From positions 186,001-250,000 of the forward strand of contig NZ_JAINRC010000014.1 of NCBI RefSeq assembly GCF_020400655.1: a DNA stretch of 64,000 nt, given 5' to 3'. Shown in pieces: positions 32,720 to 40,910 of this stretch (positions within the stretch are counted from its first letter, which is position 1; the number at the start of each line of letters is the position of its first letter). Below the pieces are notes generated by a model. The model was not told the DNA's origin and searched no databases. It saw only the letters and a program-made list of their open reading frames with translations. The stretch is from Streptomyces spinosus (GTDB taxonomy: Bacteria; Actinomycetota; Actinomycetes; Streptomycetales; Streptomycetaceae). Made by a program: the position numbers and the translations under genes.

Positions 32720-33886
32720 TCAGCCGAGCGGGTGGCCGATGAGCATGGTCGGCGCCCCGGCGACACGGGTGAGGAAGACGGTGGCCGCGTTCGGCCCCTG
32801 CGGTCGCACCTTGCGGCGCAGCTCCTCCGGCTCGACCGCCGAGCCGCGCTTCTTCACGGTCAGCGTGCCGACCTCGCGCTCCCGCAGCAGGGCTTTGAGC
32901 TTCTTGACGTTGAACGGGAGCCGGTCGGTGATCTCGTAACCGGTGGCGTACGGCGTGGGCCGGGCCTCGTCGGCGGTGACGTACGCGATGGTCGGGTCCA
33001 GGAGCCCCCCGCCGACCTCCTCGGCCACCTCCGCGACCAGGTGGGCGCGGATCACGGCGCCGTCCGGCTCGTACAGGTACCGCCCCACCGGACGGACCCC
33101 GGGGTCGGGCAGCCCGCGGCCGGGCAGCGTGCGCGGGCCCGGCAGCAGCGTGGCCCGCACCGCGCCCGGCGCCCCGGTCCCGAACCACAGCACCGCCTCC
33201 TTCACGTCGCCGCCGTCGGAGATCCACTCGGCCTCGGCCTCGGCCGGGACCACCTCGTGCGGGATGCCCGGGGCGATCTTCAGTGCGGCGCGGGGTGCCT
33301 TGAGCGCCGTACCCACCGCCCAGGAGAGCGGCGGCGAGTACGCCTCCGGGTCGAACAGGCGACCGCGTCCGCTCCGGCGCGCCGGGTCGACGAACACCGC
33401 GTCGTACCCGGCCGTGTCCACCTCCGTCACGTCGGCCTCGCGCACCTCGATCAGGCCGGCCAGTCCCAGCGCCTCGGCGTTCGCCCGCGCCACGGCCGCC
33501 GTCAGCGGGTCCCGGTCCACGGCCAGCACCCGGATCCCGGCCCGCGCCAGCGCGATGGCGTCCCCGCCGATCCCGCAGCACAGGTCGGCGACGGAGGCCA
33601 CGCCCAGTTCCTTCAGCCGCCCGGCCCGGTACGCCGCCACGGAGGCCCGCGTCGACTGCTCGACCCCGTTGGGCGTGAAGAACATGCGCCCGGCGTCCTC
33701 GGGCCCGAACTTCACCACCGCCCGCTGCCGCAGCCGGGCCTGGCCGAGCGCCGCCGACACCAGCTCGGCCGGGTGCTCGCGGCGCAGCCGGGTGGCCACG
33801 GCCAGCTCCCGCGCCGGCTCGGTGTCGCGCACCTCGTCGAGGAGGGCGCGGCCTTCGGGGGTGAGGAGCAGGGCGAGGTCGTTCAC
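32720..33886 (-). CDS. THUMP-like-domain class I methyltransferase
   Basis: About 388 residues. The SAM-binding motif is VADLCCGIGGDAIALARAG, followed by VLAVDRDPLTAAVARANAEA and the catalytic-type motif FVDPARR. The C-terminal part (KRGSAVEPEELRRKV) resembles the THUMP-like domain of this uncharacterised family; an RNA substrate is plausible but not shown. The start is uncertain: VNDLALLLTPEGRALL at 33886 or a GTG six codons earlier (33904). It converges on the sigma gene with 3 bases between stops. Confidence 0.8.
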   Translation of the reverse strand: MNDLALLLTPEGRALLDEVRDTEPARELAVATRLRREHPAELVSAALGQARLRQRAVVKFGPEDAGRMFFTPNGVEQSTRASVAAYRAGRLKELGVASVADLCCGIGGDAIALARAGIRVLAVDRDPLTAAVARANAEALGLAGLIEVREADVTEVDTAGYDAVFVDPARRSGRGRLFDPEAYSPPLSWAVGTALKAPRAALKIAPGIPHEVVPAEAEAEWISDGGDVKEAVLWFGTGAPGAVRATLLPGPRTLPGRGLPDPGVRPVGRYLYEPDGAVIRAHLVAEVAEEVGGGLLDPTIAYVTADEARPTPYATGYEITDRLPFNVKKLKALLREREVGTLTVKKRGSAVEPEELRRKVRPQGPNAATVFLTRVAGAPTMLIGHPLG

Positions 33887-33976
33887 CGGGTCATTGTGGG
33901 CCACTCGGTGGATGGTGCGCCTCCGGCGGCGGTGTCGCCCGGGGTCGCGGGCCGGGGCCTGGGAGGATCCGGCACC

Positions 33977-34888
33977 ATGCGAGCAGTAGTACAAAATGAC
34001 AAAAGTCGGACTCGTTTCCGGTGGCTGGCCCTCGGCGGCGGAGCCGTCACGCTGGCCGCCGCCACCCTGCTCTCCGGCTGCGCCGAGCCCGAGTCCGTGC
34101 GCCCCGCGTCCGGCCAGGGCGGCCCCGCCCGGCCCCAGGACCCGGCGGCGCGCCGGGCCGCCGAACACGCCCGGCTGGTCGCCGCCGCCCGGCGCTGGGG
34201 GCTGGACCAGGTCCCGCTCACGCCCCCGCCGGCCCCCGCGGCCAAGCCGAGGATCACCGCCCGCGAGGGGTTCGAGGTGGACCACCAGGAGGACTGGAAC
34301 CTGCCCCCCGTCTTCACCACGGTCCCCACCCGGGACAAGGTCGTGTTCCTGACGATCGACGACGGCGCCGAGAAGGACCCGCGCTTCCTCGCCATGATGC
34401 GCGAGCTCAAGGTCCCGTACACCGCGTTCCTCAGCGACTACCTCATCAAGGACGACTACGCCTACTTCCGGAAGATGCGGTCCTACGGCAACACCCTCAA
34501 CAACCACACCCTGCACCACCCCTACCTGCCGGGCCTGTCCTACGAGGAGCAGAAGGACGAGATCTGCGGCATGCAGGCCGTCATGAAGAAGCAGTTCGGC
34601 AAGGCCCCCACCGTCTTCCGTCCCCCCTACGGCAACTACAACCAGGACACCCTGGTCGCCGCGAAGGAATGCGGCATCAAGTACGCGCCGATCTGGAACG
34701 AGGAGGTCTTCGTCGACCACTGGGAGTACCGCGAGGACGACAGGCGGCTGCGCCGCGGCGACATCGTCCTCACCCACTTCCGCGGGCGGGACGACTGGGA
34801 CGGCACGATGGTGGACGACATGCGCCGCTTCCTGAACAAGGTCACGCGCGAGGGCTACGCCGTGGCCCGCCTGGAGGACTACCTGTGA
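33977..34888 (+). CDS. polysaccharide deacetylase lipoprotein 1
   Basis: Carbohydrate esterase family 4 enzyme, anchored outside the membrane. It has a lipoprotein signal with lipobox LLSGC at about residue 33, a Pro-rich linker, and the NodB domain with LTIDDGAEKD (motif 1), HTLHH (motif 2), RPPYG (motif 3) and IVLTHF (motif 5, catalytic His). All metal and catalytic positions are intact. A peptidoglycan or other wall polymer is the likely substrate. GGAGG lies 11 bases before the ATG. It overlaps the next gene by 4 bases. Confidence 0.87.
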   Translation: MRAVVQNDKSRTRFRWLALGGGAVTLAAATLLSGCAEPESVRPASGQGGPARPQDPAARRAAEHARLVAAARRWGLDQVPLTPPPAPAAKPRITAREGFEVDHQEDWNLPPVFTTVPTRDKVVFLTIDDGAEKDPRFLAMMRELKVPYTAFLSDYLIKDDYAYFRKMRSYGNTLNNHTLHHPYLPGLSYEEQKDEICGMQAVMKKQFGKAPTVFRPPYGNYNQDTLVAAKECGIKYAPIWNEEVFVDHWEYREDDRRLRRGDIVLTHFRGRDDWDGTMVDDMRRFLNKVTREGYAVARLEDYL

Positions 34889-35697
34889 GGCGCGCTCGGG
34901 GCCCGGCCGCGGTCCTCGCCGCGGCCCTGCTCCTGACGGGCTGCGCCCAGTCCGTCGACCCCATCGAACGCCTCGGCAAGAAGGCCGCCGAAGGGGTACG
35001 CCCGCACGCCACCGCCCCCGACCACCGCTACCGCGCCTGGGGCCTGACCCGGCCCCTCGCCCGCCCCCCGGCGCACCCGGCCCGCCCGCTCGCCGAGCGC
35101 CCCGGGGCCGGCGCCCCGCTCCCCGTGGTCGACCGCGTCCCCACCCGCGACCCGGTCGTCTTCCTCACCTACGACGACGGCGCCGAGCGGGACCCCCGCT
35201 TCGTCGACATGGTCCGCGAACTGAGGCTCCCGGTCACCCTGTTCCTCACCGACAGCGTCGCCGCCCCCGGCTACCCGCACTTCGCCCGTCTGCGCGCCCT
35301 GGGCGCCGGCATCGGCAACCACACCGTCGACCACCGGGCCCTGGCCGGCCTGCCGTACGCCGGCCAGCGCGCCGAGATCTGCGGCCGGCAGGACCGCCTC
35401 CGCGCCGCCCTCGGCGTCCGCCCCCGGCTCTTGCGCCCGCCCTACGGCTCCTACGACCGCACCACCCTGCGCGCGGCGGCCGACTGCGGCATCTCCGCGC
35501 TCGTCCTGTGGCGCGCCGCCCTGACCCCGGGCGGCCTCACCTACACGCGCGGCGCCCATCATCTCCGCCCCGGCGACATCGTCCTGGTGGGCCCCGACGA
35601 GTCGAGGGGGCCGGCGCTGTGGGAGCGGACGGTGCGAGTGCTGACGGAGGCCCAGCGCAGAGGGCTGACGGCGGGATCGCTGGAGGACTACGTGTGA
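34885..35697 (+). CDS. polysaccharide deacetylase lipoprotein 2, motif-5 His lost
   Basis: A 270-residue paralogue of the preceding gene, starting at GTG 34885 in a GTGA overlap. The lipobox is LLTGC at about residue 20. Motifs LTYDDGAERD, HTVDH and RPPYG are kept, so metal binding is possible, but where the first protein has LTHF this one has LVGP, so the catalytic His of motif 5 is missing. It probably arose by tandem duplication and may be inactive or use another residue. Confidence 0.83.
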   Translation: MRRARGPAAVLAAALLLTGCAQSVDPIERLGKKAAEGVRPHATAPDHRYRAWGLTRPLARPPAHPARPLAERPGAGAPLPVVDRVPTRDPVVFLTYDDGAERDPRFVDMVRELRLPVTLFLTDSVAAPGYPHFARLRALGAGIGNHTVDHRALAGLPYAGQRAEICGRQDRLRAALGVRPRLLRPPYGSYDRTTLRAAADCGISALVLWRAALTPGGLTYTRGAHHLRPGDIVLVGPDESRGPALWERTVRVLTEAQRRGLTAGSLEDYV

Positions 35698-35790
35698 CGT
35701 GCGGCCCGTACGGCGGCGGGCCCGGGGGCGGCGAAGGCCCCCGGGACGGCGGCCCTCGTGTCGCGAATCCGGGCGACGCGCCGCGGGCAA

Positions 35791-35817
35791 TTGGCACTCC
35801 GCTTGACCGAGTGCTAA
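35791..35817. promoter_or_regulatory. CIRCE element 1 (HrcA operator)
   Basis: TTGGCACTC, nine bases, GAGTGCTAA. It is a match to the CIRCE consensus TTAGCACTC-N9-GAGTGCTAA with two mismatched bases in one arm-pair position. The TTGACC of a likely -35 (35803-35808) lies in its spacer, so HrcA binding would block RNA polymerase. Confidence 0.92.
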
Positions 35818-35831
35818 TCGCGGTCATAGTC
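35803..35831 (+). promoter_or_regulatory. groES promoter candidate
   Basis: TTGACC at 35803-35808 and CATAGT starting 16 bases later form a plausible housekeeping promoter, placed between the two CIRCE elements. Confidence 0.5.
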
Positions 35832-35837
35832 TCGGCT

Positions 35838-35864
35838 CTGGCACTCCCCCCTGGAGAGTGCCAG
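35838..35864. promoter_or_regulatory. CIRCE element 2 (HrcA operator)
   Basis: CTGGCACTC, nine bases, GAGTGCCAG: a perfect 9-bp inverted repeat. It lies just downstream of the likely transcription start and about 100 bases before groES. Confidence 0.92.
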
Positions 35865-35965
35865 ACAAACGCGACGGGCAGGTCCGGCACCCGCGACGAC
35901 GGATCGACCTGGTCGCCACCTCAGACAGTTAACCCCGTGAGATCTCCGAAGGGGGAGGTCGGATC

Positions 35966-36274
35966 GTGACGACCGCCAGCTCCAAGGTTGCCATCAAGCC
36001 GCTCGAGGACCGCATCGTGGTCCAGCCGCTGGACGCCGAGCAGACCACGGCCTCTGGCCTGGTCATCCCGGACACCGCGAAGGAGAAGCCCCAGGAGGGC
36101 GCCGTCCTCGCCGTGGGCCCGGGCCGGTTCGAGAACGGCGAGCGTCTGCCGCTCGACGTCAAGGTCGGCGACGTCGTCCTCTACAGCAAGTACGGCGGCA
36201 CCGAGGTGAAGTACAACGGCGACGAGTACCTCGTCCTCTCGGCTCGCGACGTCCTCGCGATCATCGAGAAGTAA
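35966..36274 (+). CDS. groES: co-chaperonin GroES
   Basis: Lid of the GroEL chaperonin. The 102-residue protein has IKPLEDRIVVQPLDAEQTTA, the mobile loop TTASGLVIPDTAKEKP and YLVLSARDVLAIIEK. The GTG start follows GGGGGAGGTC. Two CIRCE operators lie upstream, so it is heat-induced by loss of HrcA repression. It is followed by groEL1. Confidence 0.98.
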   Translation: MTTASSKVAIKPLEDRIVVQPLDAEQTTASGLVIPDTAKEKPQEGAVLAVGPGRFENGERLPLDVKVGDVVLYSKYGGTEVKYNGDEYLVLSARDVLAIIEK

Positions 36275-36301
36275 TCACCTCAAGCGACTCTCTGCTTGAA
36301 G

Positions 36302-36358
36302 CCGCGCCCCTGGCCCCCCGCGATCGATATGAAGCCGGGCGCCCGGGGCGCGGCGTTT
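36302..36358 (+). terminator. attenuator-like hairpin between groES and groEL1
   Basis: CCGCGCCCC (36302-36310) pairs perfectly with GGGGCGCGG (36345-36353) and is followed by CGTTTTC. A small CAAGC/GCTTG hairpin precedes it at 36281-36298. It would let some transcripts end after groES. Confidence 0.65.
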
Positions 36359-36392
36359 TCACCCACAGATTTCCGAGAGGGCTCCCGCTGCC

Positions 36393-38021
36393 ATGGCGAA
36401 GATCCTGAAGTTCGACGAGGACGCCCGTCGCGCCCTTGAGCGCGGCGTCAACAAGCTTGCCGACACCGTCAAGGTGACGATCGGCCCCAAGGGCCGCAAC
36501 GTCGTCATCGACAAGAAGTTCGGCGCCCCCACCATCACCAACGACGGTGTCACGATCGCCCGCGAGGTCGAGATCGAGGACCCGTACGAGAACCTCGGCG
36601 CGCAGCTGGTGAAGGAGGTGGCGACCAAGACCAACGACATCGCTGGTGACGGCACCACCACCGCCACCGTCCTCGCCCAGGCGCTGGTGCGCGAGGGCCT
36701 GAAGAACGTCGCCGCCGGTGCTTCCCCGGCCGCCCTGAAGAAGGGCATCGACGCCGCCGTCAAGGCCGTCTCGGAGGACCTGCTCGCCTCGGCCCGCCCG
36801 ATCGACGAGAAGTCCGACATCGCCGCCGTCGCCGCGCTGTCCGCCCAGGACCAGCAGGTCGGCGAGCTGATCGCCGAGGCCATGGACAAGGTCGGCAAGG
36901 ACGGTGTCATCACCGTCGAGGAGTCCAACACCTTCGGTCTGGAGCTGGACTTCACCGAGGGCATGGCCTTCGACAAGGGCTACCTGTCGCCGTACTTCGT
37001 GACGGACCAGGAGCGCATGGAGGCCGTCCTGGAGGACCCCTACATCCTCATCAACCAGGGCAAGATCTCCGCCATCGCCGACCTGCTGCCGCTGCTGGAG
37101 AAGGTCATCCAGGCCGGCTCCTCCAAGCCGCTGCTGATCATCGCCGAGGACGTCGAGGGCGAGGCCCTGTCGACCCTGGTCGTCAACAAGATCCGCGGCA
37201 CCTTCAACGCCGTCGCGGTGAAGGCCCCCGGCTTCGGCGACCGCCGCAAGGCGATGCTCCAGGACATGGCCGTCCTCACCGGCGCCACCGTCATCTCCGA
37301 GGAGGTCGGCCTCAAGCTCGACCAGGTCGGCACCGACGTGCTCGGCTCCGCCCGCCGCGTCACCGTCACCAAGGACGACACCACGATCGTCGACGGCGCC
37401 GGCAAGTCCGAGGACGTGCAGGGCCGCGTCGCCCAGATCAAGGCCGAGATCGAGACCACCGACTCCGACTGGGACCGCGAGAAGCTCCAGGAGCGTCTCG
37501 CGAAGCTGGCCGGCGGCGTGTGCGTGATCAAGGTCGGCGCCGCCACCGAGGTGGAGCTGAAGGAGAAGAAGCACCGTCTGGAGGACGCCATCTCCGCGAC
37601 CCGCGCCGCGGTCGAGGAGGGCATCGTCTCCGGTGGTGGCTCCGCCCTGGTCCACGCCTCCAAGGTGCTCGACGGCAACCTCGACAAGGCCGGCGACGAG
37701 GCCACCGGTGTCGCCGTCGTCCGCAACGCCGTGGTCGAGCCGCTGCGCTGGATCGGCGAGAACGCCGGCCAGGAGGGCTACGTCATCGTGTCCAAGGTCA
37801 AGGACCTGGACAAGGGGCAGGGTTACAACGCCGCCACCGGCGAGTACGGCGACCTGATCAAGGCCGGCGTCATCGACCCGGTCAAGGTCACCCGCTCCGC
37901 CCTGGAGAACGCCGCCTCCATCGCCTCCCTGCTGCTCACGACCGAGACCCTGGTCGTCGAGAAGAAGGAAGAGGAGCCGGAGGCCGCGGGCCACGGCCAC
38001 AGCCACGGCCACGCCCACTGA
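36393..38021 (+). CDS. groEL1: chaperonin GroEL1 with His-rich tail
   Basis: ATP-dependent folding chaperonin, 542 residues. It begins MAKILKFDEDARRALERGVN and has the ATP-binding GDGTTTATVLAQ. The C-terminus is not the usual Gly-Met repeat but a His-rich string (GHGHSHGHAH), the mark of the actinobacterial GroEL1 paralogue encoded next to groES. A second groEL elsewhere is expected. Heat control is through the CIRCE elements upstream of groES. Confidence 0.98.
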   Translation: MAKILKFDEDARRALERGVNKLADTVKVTIGPKGRNVVIDKKFGAPTITNDGVTIAREVEIEDPYENLGAQLVKEVATKTNDIAGDGTTTATVLAQALVREGLKNVAAGASPAALKKGIDAAVKAVSEDLLASARPIDEKSDIAAVAALSAQDQQVGELIAEAMDKVGKDGVITVEESNTFGLELDFTEGMAFDKGYLSPYFVTDQERMEAVLEDPYILINQGKISAIADLLPLLEKVIQAGSSKPLLIIAEDVEGEALSTLVVNKIRGTFNAVAVKAPGFGDRRKAMLQDMAVLTGATVISEEVGLKLDQVGTDVLGSARRVTVTKDDTTIVDGAGKSEDVQGRVAQIKAEIETTDSDWDREKLQERLAKLAGGVCVIKVGAATEVELKEKKHRLEDAISATRAAVEEGIVSGGGSALVHASKVLDGNLDKAGDEATGVAVVRNAVVEPLRWIGENAGQEGYVIVSKVKDLDKGQGYNAATGEYGDLIKAGVIDPVKVTRSALENAASIASLLLTTETLVVEKKEEEPEAAGHGHSHGHAH

Positions 38022-38040
38022 GCCCGGCGCCGAGCTGAGT

Positions 38041-38077
38041 CAGGTGCCCGGTGCCCCCTCGGGGGTGCCGGGCACCT
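38041..38077 (+). terminator. terminator after groEL1
   Basis: A continuous 17-bp stem with two G-U pairs, starting 20 bases after the groEL1 stop: CAGGTGCCCGG pairs with CCGGGCACCTG, with a loop of four bases. Confidence 0.8.
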
Positions 38078-38149
38078 GGCGTTGCGGCGACCGGACGGGC
38101 GGGCCGGGGCCGGGGCCGGCGCCGCCCCCGTTGCCCCACGCACCCTCGT

Positions 38150-39370
38150 CTACAGGCCCCGCTCGTGCTCGCGTACGTAGGTGAAGCCGCGGGGCAGCTC
38201 GTGCGGCCCGGCCAGACCGGCCCTCGCGTGATCTTCCCGGTAGGCGGCCTTCGCCTCGGGACTGGCCTCCTTGCCGAGGTGGCCGATGCGCATCAGGTGA
38301 CCGGCCACGCGGTGGGCGCTCACGCTGTAGGCCGCGCTCGCGTCGTCGCGGAGGTCCTCACGTTCCGCCACCCGCAGCGTCGGGGCGTAGCACAGCAGCG
38401 GAACCGGTGTCTCGCCGCGCCGCGCGGGATAGTGCAGCCTGGCCGCCCGGTCGACGCTGCCCTGCTCCCACGTGAGGATCCCCCGGGAGAGGAGTCGCTC
38501 GATCGCGCCGCGGATCTTCTGCACGGCCGGTCGCTCACCCTGGGCGCGTTCGACGGTGTTCCGGACCAGCGCCTCCCGCGGAAGCAGTGCCCGGCCCTTC
38601 TCGTCCAGGTAGCCGAGTTCGCGCAGCGCGATCAGGACCAGTTCCTCCACCCGGTCCACGCGGGCGTCGAACGCCGCGAGTTCACGGGTCATGATCCTCG
38701 GGTCGAAGGCGTAGCGGACCACGGTCCCGCCGAAGACGACGGGTTCGTCCAGCGGGGTGTAGGCCAGGCGCAGCTTCCTCCACGTGTCCCACCGCACCGA
38801 CACCCGGGTTCCGGGGAGGACGAAGGGCTGCCACGCCAGCCCGGTCAGGATCGGCTCGTCACCCTTCAGGTCGAGCCGGACACCCTTCTGCTCGTCCAGG
38901 ACCCTGATGCGGTGGCGCCCGCGCAGGAACGTGAGGTCGAGCGGTTCCTGGGGAGCGGCCCGGTCGGCCATCTCGGCCGGTACGGGGCACGTGCCGTGCA
39001 GGAGGTGCTCGGCACGCACGTGGAACTTCCAGTCGACTGTGAGACCGGCGTTGACCACCGAGTGGGGCGAGCCGCTGTCGAGTTCCCCGACGACGACCTC
39101 GGCGAGGTCCTCCGTCCGCGGGGCCGGCGGCCGGCCGGTGTCTCCCGGCGACGGCTGGTCGCTCGCGGAGGCCGACGCCTCCATGCGCCCGTAGCAGCCG
39201 TTGCAGTACCGGTCGTCACCGTGTACGGCGACGAGTTTCGCGGTCTTCGTCTGACCGCACCGCGCGCAGGTGAACGACGCGACCGCAGCCAACCGGACCA
39301 GCTGTACGCCGTCACGCTGCGGATAGGTCTTCACGATCTTCTTGCCGAGGAGCCCCCCGCCGACCTTCAT
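38150..39370 (-). CDS. protein with N-terminal zinc ribbon, unknown function
   Basis: About 406 residues. A likely zinc ribbon (CARCGQTKTAKLVAVHGDDR then YCNGCYG, two Cys-x-x-Cys pairs) lies at about 36-61. A central region is rich in beta-type sequence, and EALVRNTVERAQGERPAVQK plus IERLLSRGILTWEQGSV near residue 260-300 resembles a winged helix. No family was recognised. ATG 39370 overlaps the stop of the upstream gene as ATGA, so it is co-translated with the DUF3293 protein. It is probably accessory, because it interrupts the conserved groEL-whiD order. Confidence 0.7.
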   Translation of the reverse strand: MKVGGGLLGKKIVKTYPQRDGVQLVRLAAVASFTCARCGQTKTAKLVAVHGDDRYCNGCYGRMEASASASDQPSPGDTGRPPAPRTEDLAEVVVGELDSGSPHSVVNAGLTVDWKFHVRAEHLLHGTCPVPAEMADRAAPQEPLDLTFLRGRHRIRVLDEQKGVRLDLKGDEPILTGLAWQPFVLPGTRVSVRWDTWRKLRLAYTPLDEPVVFGGTVVRYAFDPRIMTRELAAFDARVDRVEELVLIALRELGYLDEKGRALLPREALVRNTVERAQGERPAVQKIRGAIERLLSRGILTWEQGSVDRAARLHYPARRGETPVPLLCYAPTLRVAEREDLRDDASAAYSVSAHRVAGHLMRIGHLGKEASPEAKAAYREDHARAGLAGPHELPRGFTYVREHERGL

Positions 39371-39939
39371 GACAGCCAATCCCCCCGGACCTCCCGTCCT
39401 CCCGGTCCTCCCTCGGCCTCGGCAGACCGGAAGGGATCAGCGTAGACAGCCCGACTCGGCCGAACAAGGTTCTCCCGGCGGACCGCCCATCCGCCGGCCG
39501 CCACGGCACCGGTGGCGCAGGCCAGGACGCGCCAGTCGCGGGCAGTCCAGGCGAAGACCGCGTCCTGGCCGAAGCGGCGGCCGAGGTCACGCGCCGCGGT
39601 GTCGCTCAGGCCGACGACGGCGACACTCTCCTCGCGGTGCGAGCCGCGTACGTCGCCTCCCTCCACAGGCCACCAGGTGAGCCCGCGTCGCCGGACGTCG
39701 TCGAGCAGCAGGCGCTGGGCGCGGGCGTTGGCGCCGGCCGGCGCGGTCCGGCCGAGAGGATTCCAGGCGGTGATCACATGGACGGTGGCGCCACGGGCCG
39801 GTGCCGGGAAGCAGCCCTCCACCGTCCCCGAGGGACGCGGTTCGATGCGAAGGGTGCGGTCCCCGAAACGGATGCCGACCACCGCCGTGCGGTAGAGATC
39901 CCAGTTGAGGGGCGTGCCGACCGCGTCACTGCTGTGCAC
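39367..39939 (-). CDS. DUF3293-like protein
   Basis: A 190-residue protein. LYRTAVVGIRFGDRTLRIEP and VHVITAWNPLGR with NARAQRLLLDDVRRRGLTWW match DUF3293, a family of unknown function. The last 45 residues go beyond the domain. GTG 39939 is preceded by AGGAGG at five bases, a near-ideal site. Its stop overlaps the start of the zinc-ribbon gene. Confidence 0.75.
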   Translation of the reverse strand: MHSSDAVGTPLNWDLYRTAVVGIRFGDRTLRIEPRPSGTVEGCFPAPARGATVHVITAWNPLGRTAPAGANARAQRLLLDDVRRRGLTWWPVEGGDVRGSHREESVAVVGLSDTAARDLGRRFGQDAVFAWTARDWRVLACATGAVAAGGWAVRRENLVRPSRAVYADPFRSAEAEGGPGGREVRGDWLS

Positions 39940-40130
39940 AAGGGCCTCCTGTGGAACGAAGACCCCCTTACACGCCGTGCAGGGAGATCGGTGCTCGCCC
40001 CCACACCGAAGCGGGGGCCGGAACCGAAAGATTCCATGATCCGCGCTCCGAGGCAAGGGGCCGGCGGGTCCTTGCCCGCCGCCGGTGGCCCCGGCGCTCC
40101 CAGGAGCGGGAGCCGCCGGCCTACGGAGGT
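39940..40130 (-). other. spacer with hairpins
   Basis: No gene seen. GGGGCC-GGCGGG-TCCTT-GCCCGCC-GCCGGT-GGCCCC around 40060-40096 forms a strong stem just past the end of the SnoaL-like gene on the minus strand and is probably its terminator. Confidence 0.5.
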
Positions 40131-40838
40131 CTACTGCTCCATCGCGTCGAGCGCCCCCAGCTGCTGCATCAGTCCCAGCTGATCGTGCTGCCACCACAGC
40201 TCGGCGATCTTGCCGTTGTCGCCGAACCGGAACAGCGTCATCCCGGTCATGGTGACCTGGTTGCCGGTGGGCGCGATGCCCAGGAAATCGCCCTGGTGAG
40301 CGGCGTACCAGGTCCACCGCGCGCAGGACCGGTCGCCCTGGCTGAGCACGTCCTCCACCGTGAACGCGAAGTCGAAGGCGCCGCGCCACATCCGGAACTC
40401 GGCGCGGACGCTGTCCAGCCCGATGGTGTCCTGCGGGTTCATCGGGTCGTGGCTGTGGACGTCCTCGTCCAGCAGGTCGTTGAACGGCGGCAGTTCCCCC
40501 TCGGCGCACAGCGCCTCGAAGAACCCGCGCACCATGCCCTCGGGCAGGCTCTCGTCCCGCACGACGTCCAGGTCGGTGAACGTCGGCATCTCGTCGCACA
40601 GCGCCACCAGCCCCCGGAAGACCCGGTCCGTCTCCGGGAGGTTCGAGTTGCGCATCGCGTCCTCGTACGACGGGAACTCCAGCACTTCGACGACGTGCGA
40701 CGCGTCCGACCGGTCCGTGCCGACCACCGCGTGCGTCGCCGTCCGCTTCCCCTTGGTCCGCTGGACCCAGTCGTCCATCAGCCGGTTCATCTCGTCCAGC
40801 CGGCTCGTCCTGCACTCGATGAGCTGTACGAAGGTCAT
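40131..40838 (-). CDS. two-domain ABM-like / SnoaL-like protein
   Basis: A 235-residue protein. The first 95 residues (TFVQLIECRTSRLDEMNRLM and VVEVLEFPSYEDAMRNSN) look like a ferredoxin-like monooxygenase-type domain, and the rest (GMVRGFFEALCAEGELPPFN, VEDVLSQGDRSCARWTW, MTLFRFGDNGKIAELWWQHD) is a SnoaL/NTF2-like ester-cyclase domain. The substrate is unknown. ATG 40838 follows GGAGGCGGCGC. Confidence 0.75.
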   Translation of the reverse strand: MTFVQLIECRTSRLDEMNRLMDDWVQRTKGKRTATHAVVGTDRSDASHVVEVLEFPSYEDAMRNSNLPETDRVFRGLVALCDEMPTFTDLDVVRDESLPEGMVRGFFEALCAEGELPPFNDLLDEDVHSHDPMNPQDTIGLDSVRAEFRMWRGAFDFAFTVEDVLSQGDRSCARWTWYAAHQGDFLGIAPTGNQVTMTGMTLFRFGDNGKIAELWWQHDQLGLMQQLGALDAMEQ

Positions 40839-40910
40839 GCGCCGCCTCCGGCCCCCCTGGTCCGGTACCGTCCCGCCCATTTTCCCACCGGGACGGCGGC
40901 GCCACCCGCG

